This document shows, piece after piece, positions 8,616-15,846 of a stretch of 64,000 nt of DNA. Origin of the DNA: EB88 sp965199135 (GTDB lineage: Bacteria; Acidobacteriota; Terriglobia; Terriglobales; Acidobacteriaceae); the NCBI GenBank assembly GCA_965199135.1, contig OZ240685.1:2542001-2606000 (forward strand). Direction: 5' to 3'. A program made the position numbers and the translations under genes. The notes under the pieces were generated by a model. It had not been told where the DNA came from. It did no database searches and saw nothing but the letters and a program-made list of their open reading frames with translations. Position 1 is the first letter of the stretch, and each line of letters begins with the position of its first letter.

Positions 8616-9221
8616 ATGGCGATTGTGGTGGTGGGCGGCCACTCGCGCAACATTGGCAAGACCTCGGTCGTGGCCGGGTTGATCCGGGGACTGCCGGAGT
8701 TTGGCTGGAGCGCGTTCAAGATCACGCAGTATGGGCACGGGTTCTGCACCGCCGATGGGGCGCCCTGTGACTGCCAGACCGATGACCATACGCTTGCCTT
8801 CAGCACGGAACGCCTCGATGGCGATGCCTCGACCGACAGCGGCCGCTATCTCCAGGCTGGCGCTACGCGGTCGCTCTGGGTGCGGACGCGGGTCGGGATG
8901 CTGGCTGCGGCCATGCCCCGGCTGCGCCGAGAGCTCGAGAACTCACGCAACGCCATCCTGGAGTCGAACTCGGTGATGCAGTTTCTGCGGCCCGACCTGT
9001 ACCTGACGGTGCTCGATGCCGGAACGGCAGACTTCAAGGAGTCAGCCCGGCTCTTTCTGGATCGCGCGGATGCGGTCATTTCGGTCGATCGACCGCTCGC
9101 GGCCCAGTGGCAGGGCGTCTCAACGAGGCTTGTCGAAGGAAAGCCGCGCTTCGTGGTGGCGGCTCCGACGTATCTTTCGCCTGAGTTGATCGGGTGGGTG
9201 CGGGCCCGGCTTGCTGGTTGA
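8616..9221 (+). CDS. Small P-loop NTPase-like protein beside lpxD, function unknown
   Basis: 201 residues. Starts one base after the lpxD stop (TGAGATG), so translation is probably coupled. A P-loop (residues 7-17, GGHSRNIGKTS) with the G-x5-GKT/S spacing suggests a MobB-like or dethiobiotin-synthetase-like nucleotide-binding fold; KITQYGHG follows where such proteins have the next strand. Two close cysteines occur in APCDCQT. No partner domain or membrane segment is present. Position in a lipid A operon suggests an envelope or co-factor role, but this is inference; the precise substrate cannot be told from the sequence. Confidence 0.8.
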   Translation: MAIVVVGGHSRNIGKTSVVAGLIRGLPEFGWSAFKITQYGHGFCTADGAPCDCQTDDHTLAFSTERLDGDASTDSGRYLQAGATRSLWVRTRVGMLAAAMPRLRRELENSRNAILESNSVMQFLRPDLYLTVLDAGTADFKESARLFLDRADAVISVDRPLAAQWQGVSTRLVEGKPRFVVAAPTYLSPELIGWVRARLAG

Positions 9222-9222
9222 G

Positions 9223-9300
9223 CCGTCAGGGGAGCAACCAGGGTTGCAATGAGCCCTGACGGTGTCATCCTGGGCGGAGCGAAGGATCAGCGGCCTTCGC
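9223..9300. repeat. Intergenic hairpin plus dispersed-type repeat (RSAQDD-type element)
   Basis: CCGTCAGGG (9223-9231) pairs perfectly with CCCTGACGG (9254-9262), with an inner GCAAC/GTTGC stem (9234-9238, 9243-9247). The right half continues into a segment near 9265-9295 that, read on the minus strand, gives ILRSAQDD, a peptide known from spurious reading frames because the underlying DNA repeat is scattered between genes in many genomes. There is no T-run, so simple termination is not obvious. It lies between two convergent genes. Confidence 0.55.
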
Positions 9301-9337
9301 TGAGTGTGTACGCACTTGCTCACGACCAGCACTTGCC

Positions 9338-9559
9338 CTACTTCGCAGGTGGAAACGGCTCCGGCTGTAGCGAGCCATCGCGCTGCCGCATCAGCATCTG
9401 CACTTTCCCTTCGGCCGACTCGAGCTGTTCCTTGCACGCCGTCGAGACGCGCATGCCGTCTTCGAACAGTTTGATCGAGTCTTCCAGCGGCAGGTCGCCG
9501 CGCTCCAGCTGGGCGACGATCGTTTCAAGCTGCTTCACGTTTTCTTCAAAGGTAGCCAT
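9338..9559 (-). CDS. xseB: Exodeoxyribonuclease VII small subunit
   Basis: 73-residue subunit that binds XseA to form the single-strand-specific exonuclease VII. Recognised by FEENVKQLETIVAQLERGDLPLEDSIKLFEDGM, the two-helix signature of the family; length is normal. The usual partner xseA is not next to it: the neighbours are a P-loop protein (convergent) and an NTF2-like protein upstream on the same strand, so xseA must be elsewhere. ATG start at 9559. Confidence 0.92.
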   Translation of the reverse strand: MATFEENVKQLETIVAQLERGDLPLEDSIKLFEDGMRVSTACKEQLESAEGKVQMLMRQRDGSLQPEPFPPAK

Positions 9560-9576
9560 CGTTCTCTAGCCTACTG

Positions 9577-10041
9577 CTAGAGCCCAAGCTCAGTCAGCCC
9601 GGGGTGATCCGCAGGCCGGGGGCCGAGTGGCCAGTGGAAGAGGCGGTCATGCTCGGCGATCGCGAGATCGTTGATCGAGGCCACGCGCCGGCGCATCAGG
9701 CCTGCCTCGTCAAACTCCCACAGTTCGTTGCCGTAGGAGCGGTGCCACTGCCCCTGGGCGTCATGCGACTCGTAGCAGAAGCGGACAGCCATGCGGTTTT
9801 CGCGGAAACCCCACAGCTCCTTGATGAGGCGATAGTCCTGCTCGTGCTGCCACTTCCGGGTGAGAAAGGCGATGATTGCCTCTCGTCCCACGAGGAACTC
9901 GGTGCGGTTGCGCCAGGCGCTGTCCGGCGTGTAAGCCTCGGAAACCTTTTGGGGATCGCGTGAGTTCCAGGCGTCTTCTGCCATGCGTGCTTTACGCGGA
10001 GCGGTCTCCGGGGTGAAGGGCGGAACGATCGCTTGGTTCAC
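9577..10041 (-). CDS. NTF2-like protein of the DUF1348 family
   Basis: 154 residues, the normal length for this NTF2/SnoaL-like fold. Family sequence features: AEDAWNSRDP, YTPDSAWRNR, FLTRKWQHEQDYRLIKELW, RFCYESHDAQGQWHRSYGNELWEFD, RRRVASINDL. Function is unknown; related folds bind small hydrophobic molecules, but no catalytic residue set is established. GTG start at 10041, preceded by GGAG at about 8 nt. xseB starts 17 nt beyond its stop codon on the same strand, so the two may share a message. Confidence 0.85.
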   Translation of the reverse strand: MNQAIVPPFTPETAPRKARMAEDAWNSRDPQKVSEAYTPDSAWRNRTEFLVGREAIIAFLTRKWQHEQDYRLIKELWGFRENRMAVRFCYESHDAQGQWHRSYGNELWEFDEAGLMRRRVASINDLAIAEHDRLFHWPLGPRPADHPGLTELGL

Positions 10042-10149
10042 GGGGTCTCCAGTGCGGCCATTAGACCAAAGTTCTGCTTATGGCGCATCACGTTTATGAC
10101 TTGGACGGGGAGCGGGGTACGGGCAGAGCATCGGAGCTGAGGTCGTCCG

Positions 10150-11259
10150 ATGATCGACGTGGCAAAGGAAACAACGCACCTGGAAGACCCCCGGCAGGCT
10201 GAAGCATTCCCCCGCGAGACCGCTGCACAGGCTGAGTTCACATCCGTACGCGAACCCCTGGAGCGGGCACCGGAGCCGCACGCCGGCAAGTCGCACGATG
10301 AGAAGACGCTCGGTGCCAGGCTCGTCTTTCTGTTGGGACTGCTCTTTGCAGCGAGCGGTCTGGTGTCGCCGCCGGTCGCGCTGGTAGGCGGCATTGCGTA
10401 CGGCTTCTCGGTCGAGCACCCGCTGCGCCGGGAAGCAGGAGCGCTCGCCAAGCTGCTGCTTCAAATCGCCGTGGTGCTTCTTGGCTTCGGCATCGACCTC
10501 CACGCTGTTGTGCATGCAGGGAAGTCGGGCTTTTTCTATACGGCGATCAGCATCTCGATCGCCGTCTCGTTGGGGCTCGTGCTGGGGCGCTCACTTGGCA
10601 TCGGCACCAAGGCCTCGTACCTGATCACGATGGGTACAGCGATCTGTGGCGGCTCGGCGATCGCCGCGCTTGCGCCGATTACCGATGCGAACGAGGAAGA
10701 GATCTCGGTCTCGATGGGCACTGTGTTCGTGCTGAACTCAGTCGCGCTCCTGCTTTTTCCGGCGATCGGCTCGGCACTGCACCTCAGTCAAAACCAGTTC
10801 GGCCTGTGGTCGGCGCTGGCGATCCACGACACCAGCTCCGTGGTGGGTGCGGCGGCGAAGTACGGACACGGGGCGCTCATCATCGGGACCACTGTGAAAC
10901 TGGCCCGCGCCTTGTGGATCGTGCCGATCTCGCTCCTCACGGCGGCTGTGATGAGCCGCGCGGCAAAGAAGGGGGGAAGGACGCATCGGACGAAGGTAAA
11001 GGTGCCCTGGTTTATCTTCCTGTTCGTGCTGGCATCCGTCGCGAGCACGTACCTGCCGCGTTTTGCCCACCTCTACGGAAACCTGAACCATCTCGGCAGG
11101 CTCGGGCTGACCGCAACGCTGTTTTTGATCGGAACCAGCCTCTCGAAACGCACGCTGAACCAGGTGGGCTTTCGCCCGATGGTGCAGGGTGTGATGCTAT
11201 GGCTGATCGTGGGATCGGCATCGCTTGCGGCGATCTACTACGGCGTCATCTCGATCTGA
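10150..11259 (+). CDS. YeiH/UPF0324-family putative sulfate exporter-type membrane protein
   Basis: 369 residues. A hydrophilic N-terminal tail of about 55 residues is followed by about ten membrane helices. Family landmarks: HPLRREAGALAKLLLQIAVVLLGFGIDL, the highly conserved GTAICGGSAIAALAPI re-entrant-like segment, AIHDTSSVVGAA, and TLFLIGTSLS. Some relatives sit in sulfonate catabolism and are annotated as sulfate exporters, but the substrate here is unknown. GAGGT (10139-10143) precedes the ATG by 6 nt. The stop lies one base from the original end of the convergent GH1 pseudogene. Confidence 0.88.
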   Translation: MIDVAKETTHLEDPRQAEAFPRETAAQAEFTSVREPLERAPEPHAGKSHDEKTLGARLVFLLGLLFAASGLVSPPVALVGGIAYGFSVEHPLRREAGALAKLLLQIAVVLLGFGIDLHAVVHAGKSGFFYTAISISIAVSLGLVLGRSLGIGTKASYLITMGTAICGGSAIAALAPITDANEEEISVSMGTVFVLNSVALLLFPAIGSALHLSQNQFGLWSALAIHDTSSVVGAAAKYGHGALIIGTTVKLARALWIVPISLLTAAVMSRAAKKGGRTHRTKVKVPWFIFLFVLASVASTYLPRFAHLYGNLNHLGRLGLTATLFLIGTSLSKRTLNQVGFRPMVQGVMLWLIVGSASLAAIYYGVISI

Positions 11260-11260
11260 C

Positions 11261-12117
11261 TCAGACAAGCCGGTTCGCAGCCGCGACCCGGCCATACCAG
11301 GGACCCGATCCTTGAGCGTGCGCTTCTGGTTGCGAAAGTCGACATACCGCAGCCCGTACCGCTGCGTGTACCCGTCGGCCCACTCGAAGGTATCAAGCAG
11401 GGTCCATGCATGGTACGACCGCTCCTTCGCACCGGCAGCGACTGTGTTGCGCAGTTCGGCGAGATAGCTGCGAAAGAACGCGATCCTGCGCGTATCCGGA
11501 CCGTGGCCCTCCGGGCCGTAGGGCGCGTCGAGCGTGCCGAGAATGCCCGCGTCATCGGCGTAGTAGCCGGTGAGATCGCGGTTCGGCCAGCCACCCTTGT
11601 CTTCGAGCGCAAGCGGCAGGTCCCAGTGGTACATCGTGCAGAAGGGGCGAATGTCGTTTTGGTGCAGCGTGACCAGAAGCCTGGCGTAATGGTCGAGGCC
11701 CTTCTGATTCGGCGCACCAGTACCCGTCGGCTGAATACGAGGCCAGGAGATCGAGAAGCGGTAGCTCTTGAGGCGGAGCTGCTTCACGAGGGCGATGTCC
11801 TCGCGAAACCGGTGATAGTGGTCGCAGGCCACGTCTGCCGTGGCAGCGCCGCGGATCTTGCCCTGCATGTGGGGGAAGTGATCCCAGGTGGACTCGCCCT
11901 TGCCGTCTTCGTTCCAGGCGCCCTCGACCTGGAAGGCTGCTGTTGCGGTGCCCCAGAGAAACTCTTTCGGAAACGGCGTGGTCTCGGAGCTCTTGAGTGC
12001 AGGGAGACGATGTTCCAGCGCCAGGGAGCCAACGGCGGCGAGCGTGGCAGCGACGAAACCGCGGCGGTCCATCGGGAGATGCGCTATCAGGAGATGCGCC
12101 ATCAGGAGATGCGCCAT
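11261..12117 (-). pseudogene. GH1 beta-glucosidase, damaged by an in-frame internal deletion and a C-terminal frameshift
   Basis: The N-terminus has a twin-arginine export signal (MDRRGFVAATLAAVG, ATG 12072) and a normal GH1 start (FLWGTATAAFQVEGAW, SYRFSISWPRIQP, MYHWDLPLALEDKGGW). After NRDLTGYYAD it jumps to DAGILGTLDAPYG, the segment that follows the nucleophile strand. About 190 residues are gone, including the acid/base NEP and nucleophile ENG motifs. The back end (HAWTLLDTFEWADGY, GLRYVDF) is present. Near 11305 the expected ending (PWYGRVAAANRLV, stop 11261-11263) continues in another frame, so one base is missing; the actual frame runs on to 11197 inside yeiH. Upstream ATGs to 12117 arise from a 15-bp repeat. 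Not a working glycosidase. Confidence 0.9.
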
Positions 12118-12123
12118 CAGGAG
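12071..12123. repeat. 15-bp tandem repeat over the GH1 start codon
   Basis: Unit ATCAGGAGATGCGCC: copies at 12071-12085 (two mismatches), 12086-12100, 12101-12115, and a partial copy 12116-12123. Read on the minus strand each copy supplies an ATG and encodes the pentapeptide MAHLL or a variant, giving a 15-residue N-terminal extension in front of the twin-arginine signal. The 15-bp unit keeps the frame whatever the copy number. Confidence 0.85.
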
Positions 12124-12219
12124 ACTCCAAGAGGCGTTGAAGAGGCTTTCAGAAGGCCCTCTGGCCTCGACGGTACGTGGGGAGGGCCGGGCTGAACAAC
12201 CTCAAAGAGAACGCCCGGG

Positions 12220-14136
12220 CTACTTGGTGACCGCTGCCCGCTCCTCGAGCACAGCCTGGAGCGTCTCGACGGCTGTGGTGTAGCGACCGAAGGGAGCGCT
12301 GGCCGCCACACCCTGCACCATCGGGCGCGCCGTGGCCAGCATCTCCTGCGCGATCCGTACTCCCTCGGCACGTGAGGCCTCCGGTCCTTCGACCGCACCC
12401 ATGCGGGCCATGATCTCGTCCGGCACCGCGACGCGCAGATCGTTCTTCATGAACTCGGCGTTGCGCAGGCTGGTCAGCGGCCAGATGCCGGCGATGACGG
12501 GGATGCGGAAGGCTTCCACGCGCTTGAGGAAGCTTTCGAGCAGCCGCAGGTCGAAGACCGGCTGGGTGATCGCGTACTCGGCGCCCGCCTCGACCTTGTA
12601 GGCGAAGCGGCGGATCTCGTTCTCGATATCCGGGACGCCAGGGTTGGCTGCGACTGCAACGGTGAAGGCCGTGGACGCGCCCATCGTATTGCCGCCGATG
12701 TCGAAGCCATGGTTCAGGTTGCGCACGATGTTCGTAAGCCCGATCGCGTCCACATCGAACACCGCGGTCGCGTCCGGATAGTTGCCGAGCTTGGGCGGAT
12801 CGCCAGTGAGGCAAAGGATGTTCTTGAGCCCGATCGACGAGGCGCCCAGCAGATCGCTCTGGATCGACAGCACGTTGCGGTCGCGGCAGGTGTAATGGAG
12901 CACCGTCTCGATGTGCGCATGTTGCTGGATCTGGATGCACAGCGACTGTGCGCTCATCCGGGCCGACGCACGCGGCGAGTCGGGCACATTGATCGCGTCG
13001 ACGCCATGCTCCGCCAGCAGGCGCGCGCCTGCCAGCTCCTTCGAGGTGTCGATGCCGCGAGGCGGAACGATCTCGACGAGGGTGATGAAGCACCGTTCTT
13101 CGAGGAGGCGGCCGATGGTCGAGCGGTTGCGTAGCTCGGGTGGCGGGGTGGCGTCAGGGGTCGTGACCTCCACGCGACTCTTCTTCAAACGGCTACCACC
13201 GGCGGCAGCATCGGCCTGGGCGGTGCGCTGGGCTGACTGCGCCCGCAACGAGGCACGCATGGAGCGCGTGTGCGCCGGCGTTGTGCCGCAGCAGCCGCCG
13301 ATGAACTGCACGCCGGCCTTGAGGAACTTGCGTGAGAAGCTCGCCATGTATTCGGGCGAGCAAAGATACATGTTGCGTCCATCGACCGCGCGCGGTACCC
13401 CGGCGTTCGGCATGGCAAAGAGCGGCAGGTGCGAGCCCGCAGCCATGCACTCGATCGCGCTCAGCACCGCAGCCGGGCCGGTCGAGCAGTTGACGCCGAT
13501 GCCATCGGCTCCCCAGCTCGCCAGCCGTGCCGCGGCCTGCTCGGGCTCTGTGCCATCGAGGCAGAGACTTTCTTCATCCACTGTGACCATGGCGATCACC
13601 GGGATGTGTGGTGCGGTCTCATGGGCGGCCGCGAGGGCCTGTTCGGCTTCGGACAGGGAGAGGATGGTCTCGAGGATCAGGAGGTCGACCGAGTTCTCAG
13701 GCTCCGTGAGCGCACGGATCTGCTCGGCGAACGCAGCCCGGGCTTCTTCGCGGGCGACCTTGCCGAGCGGTTCCATCTTGATGCCGAGAGGCCCGATGGA
13801 GCCAGCAACCCATGCATCGGCTGCCTGCTTGCTCTTGAGCTGGGCGACGGCCTCGCGCGCCAGGCGCACGCCGGCACTGTTGATCGCCGCCACCTTGCCC
13901 TCGAGCCCGAAGCGTTGCAGCCGGAAGCGGTTGGCGCCGAACGTGTTGCTCTCGATGATCTCGGCGCCGGCGAGCAGGTACTCCTCGTGGATCGAGCGGA
14001 CCAGGTCGGCTTCGGTGAGATTGAGCTCGTCGTAGCAGCGATTGATAAAGATGCCGCGGTCATACAGGGTGGTGCCCATGGCGCCATCACAGAGCACCGG
14101 GCGCTCACCGAAGAGGTCGTGCAGTTTACTGGACAT
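12220..14136 (-). CDS. Fused homocysteine S-methyltransferase / methylenetetrahydrofolate reductase
   Basis: 638 residues, two enzymes in one chain as in Bacillus YitJ. Residues 1-300: homocysteine methyltransferase barrel, opening CDGAMGTTLYDRG, with zinc ligands Cys217 (GVNCSTG) and Cys282/Cys283 (GGCCGTTP). A linker of about 50 residues follows. Residues 345-638: FAD-dependent 5,10-methylene-THF reductase (LVEIVPPRG, LTGDPPKLG, NPGVPDIENE, YAITQPVFD, PVIAGIWPL). The fusion would make 5-methyl-THF and may pass the methyl group to homocysteine, or use another donor such as SAM or S-methylmethionine. ATG 14136. Single gene; the GH1 relic lies downstream on the same strand. Confidence 0.94.
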   Translation of the reverse strand: MSSKLHDLFGERPVLCDGAMGTTLYDRGIFINRCYDELNLTEADLVRSIHEEYLLAGAEIIESNTFGANRFRLQRFGLEGKVAAINSAGVRLAREAVAQLKSKQAADAWVAGSIGPLGIKMEPLGKVAREEARAAFAEQIRALTEPENSVDLLILETILSLSEAEQALAAAHETAPHIPVIAMVTVDEESLCLDGTEPEQAAARLASWGADGIGVNCSTGPAAVLSAIECMAAGSHLPLFAMPNAGVPRAVDGRNMYLCSPEYMASFSRKFLKAGVQFIGGCCGTTPAHTRSMRASLRAQSAQRTAQADAAAGGSRLKKSRVEVTTPDATPPPELRNRSTIGRLLEERCFITLVEIVPPRGIDTSKELAGARLLAEHGVDAINVPDSPRASARMSAQSLCIQIQQHAHIETVLHYTCRDRNVLSIQSDLLGASSIGLKNILCLTGDPPKLGNYPDATAVFDVDAIGLTNIVRNLNHGFDIGGNTMGASTAFTVAVAANPGVPDIENEIRRFAYKVEAGAEYAITQPVFDLRLLESFLKRVEAFRIPVIAGIWPLTSLRNAEFMKNDLRVAVPDEIMARMGAVEGPEASRAEGVRIAQEMLATARPMVQGVAASAPFGRYTTAVETLQAVLEERAAVTK

Positions 14137-14268
14137 AGATGAATTCGTGTAGGAACAGCTCCCATGCTAAGCCAGTGGCCGCGCCGGTGCCATGGTCGGC
14201 CGGACGGGAGGGCGTACGGCACCAGCGCCTGGGCGCCTCGAAACACGCGATCGGGAACCCCCCTTTGT

Positions 14269-14274
14269 TATACT
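14269..14274 (+). promoter_or_regulatory. Candidate -10 box before the lipoprotein gene
   Basis: TATACT within TTGTTATACTTGG; no convincing -35 hexamer is visible at 16-18 nt. Transcription would begin near 14281, giving a leader that passes the hairpin at 14307-14326. Confidence 0.45.
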
Positions 14275-14306
14275 TGGCTTTCCTTTCGGGGTGTCCACGC
14301 GCCTGA

Positions 14307-14326
14307 CCCCGGAGGACCGGGGTTTT
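14307..14326 (+). terminator. Terminator-like hairpin in the lipoprotein leader
   Basis: Perfect stem CCCCGG (14307-14312) and CCGGGG (14317-14322) with loop AGGA, followed directly by TTTT. It lies between the candidate promoter and the lipoprotein start, and part of the only good ribosome site (GGAGGA, 14311-14316) is held in the hairpin. It could act as an attenuator or as a translational lock. Confidence 0.5.
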
Positions 14327-14329
14327 CAT

Positions 14330-15616
14330 TTGCATCTGTTGAAGTTGTTTCGATCCGCGACCAGCCGGGGTGTCCGGTTTGTGCGCCTGTATTCGGTGGT
14401 TGCCGCTCTTCTGCTGGTTTCTGTCGGCCTCTCCGCCTGTGGCGGCAGCTACTACTTCGCCGGCCGTACCCTGCCGCCCAGCGGCATTCTGAACCGGGTG
14501 TTGCTTGCAGTGCAGGCCTCAGGCCGCGGTGAACTGTTCCTCGTCGATGGTCTCTACGACGTCCGGCATAACTACAAGAACACGGTCGCGGCATTTCCGA
14601 TCAGCGGCTACAACGGCAGCGCGTTGCCGGTCTCGATCCAGAACCTTCCCGCCGAGCAGACCGGCCTGGTCTTTTCCGAGGCGGACGGCTCGCTGGCCAG
14701 CGTGAACTACGCGACGGAGACCTCCACCAGCTTGTTCACGGCGCCTGCGACCAACGTGGTGGCCTCCTCGGTCTTTGCCAACAGCACCCGCCAGTTCATC
14801 GTGGCGGCGCAGCAGCAGAGCCATGTGCTTGAAGTGGTGGACGCCGCGACCGGTACGTTTCTGTTGAATCTCCCAGGCGTCTACCGGACTTCGATCAATC
14901 CCGGTGGAACGATTGCGCTCGCGTTTATCCAGAACCAGAACCTGGTCTACAGCGTGGTGCACCTGAATGCCGCGCAGCAGACCGCGGCTGTCAACAACCC
15001 CAACTATCTCGGTGCCGAGGACTGCGAGCCCCAGAATCTTCCCCAGTACTGCGTGTATCAGGTGAGCGCAGGCTCGGCGAAGTTCGACCGCCCCTCGAAA
15101 GCAGTGTTCTCGCCCGATGGTTCCACGGCGTATGTGCTGGACTGCGGTCCGGAGTGCGGCGGCTCGACTGCCGGCGTCACGGCTATTCCGCTGACGGCTT
15201 CGGCACTCAACACCGGCGCGCAGGGTCCCTCAGGTCTGTCGCTTACGGCTGCGAGCTTCCTCGCTATTCCGGGAGGCGCCACGGATGCACTCTTCAGCGG
15301 CAGCACCATGTATGTCGCGGGGCAGCAACTGCTTCCCGATGGCCTGTTTACCGGCGAACTGTCTATTGTGAACCCGGGGACGACCACAGTGCCGACGCCG
15401 ATCCCGATCTCGGACGGAACACACCAGCGCATGGTGCTCGCGGATGACAATACCTTGTGGATCGGGTCTTCGGCGTGCCAGGGCGGCGAGCGCTACAAGC
15501 AGGCACAGGCGGGCGCCGCGACCCCGTATGGCTGCATGACGATGTTCAATACCTCGACCAACACCGTGACGACGATTGAGTCCTACAAGGGGATGGAACC
15601 GGCATCGCTGCCGTGA
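14330..15616 (+). CDS. Lipoprotein with beta-propeller-like repeats, Acidobacteria-type, C-terminus cut by a frameshift
   Basis: Signal peptide with hydrophobic core VVAALLLVSVGLSAC; Cys of the LSAC lipobox would be lipidated, placing it on the cell envelope. The mature part opens GGSYYFAGRTLPPSG and contains repeated segments that look like YVTN/NHL propeller blades (FSPDGSTAYVLDC, FIVAAQQQSHVLEVVDAATG). Three Cys pairs (EDCEPQNLPQYC, DCGPEC, SACQGG...GC) may form disulfides. Start is uncertain: TTG 14330 after GGAGGA, or GTG 14381, which gives a tidier signal peptide. The frame stops at 15616, but the family ending continues in another frame up to 15777. Function unknown; homologues bind nothing identified. 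Confidence 0.75.
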   Translation: MHLLKLFRSATSRGVRFVRLYSVVAALLLVSVGLSACGGSYYFAGRTLPPSGILNRVLLAVQASGRGELFLVDGLYDVRHNYKNTVAAFPISGYNGSALPVSIQNLPAEQTGLVFSEADGSLASVNYATETSTSLFTAPATNVVASSVFANSTRQFIVAAQQQSHVLEVVDAATGTFLLNLPGVYRTSINPGGTIALAFIQNQNLVYSVVHLNAAQQTAAVNNPNYLGAEDCEPQNLPQYCVYQVSAGSAKFDRPSKAVFSPDGSTAYVLDCGPECGGSTAGVTAIPLTASALNTGAQGPSGLSLTAASFLAIPGGATDALFSGSTMYVAGQQLLPDGLFTGELSIVNPGTTTVPTPIPISDGTHQRMVLADDNTLWIGSSACQGGERYKQAQAGAATPYGCMTMFNTSTNTVTTIESYKGMEPASLP

Positions 15617-15777
15617 CTGCACTCGGCAAGGTCTACACAGCCGAGGGCGGCCAGGTGTACATCTACTCGACGACCGACGGCTCGGCACTCGACAACGCCA
15701 ACGTGACCGAGCAGGGAATCGTGACCGACGTCGCCTATATGGACGCCCCGAACGACTCGGACAATACCTGGTACTAG
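15589..15777 (+). pseudogene. Displaced C-terminal part of the lipoprotein (frameshift at a G-run)
   Basis: The stretch AAGGGG (G-run 15589-15592) is where the frame breaks. Adding one G restores SYKGDGTGIAAVTALGKVY and continues through YTAEGGQVYIYSTTDG and VAYMDAPNDSDNTWY to a TAG at 15775-15777, 23 nt before a strong terminator. About 60 residues are cut off in the frame as given. A homopolymer slip may be a real mutation, phase variation or a sequencing error. Confidence 0.85.
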
Positions 15778-15799
15778 GCGGGCAGACGCCTGGGCAGCC

Positions 15800-15833
15800 C
15801 AAGAACGCGCTCCCTGAGCGCGTTCTTGCTTTT
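15800..15833 (+). terminator. Rho-independent terminator after the lipoprotein gene
   Basis: Perfect 13-bp stem CAAGAACGCGCTC (15800-15812) and GAGCGCGTTCTTG (15816-15828), three-base loop, then CTTTT. Its position agrees with the lipoprotein originally ending at 15777. Confidence 0.9.
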
Positions 15834-15846
15834 GGGAGAAACCTGG

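Noticed and set aside
9120..9437. Minus-strand open frame containing ILRSAQDD
   Set aside because: Known kind of spurious frame caused by an intergenic repeat; overlaps xseB.
14192..14329. Longer N-terminus of the lipoprotein
   Set aside because: It would put about 46 charged and proline-rich residues before the signal peptide and would be translated through the leader hairpin; the later TTG or GTG starts are more sensible.
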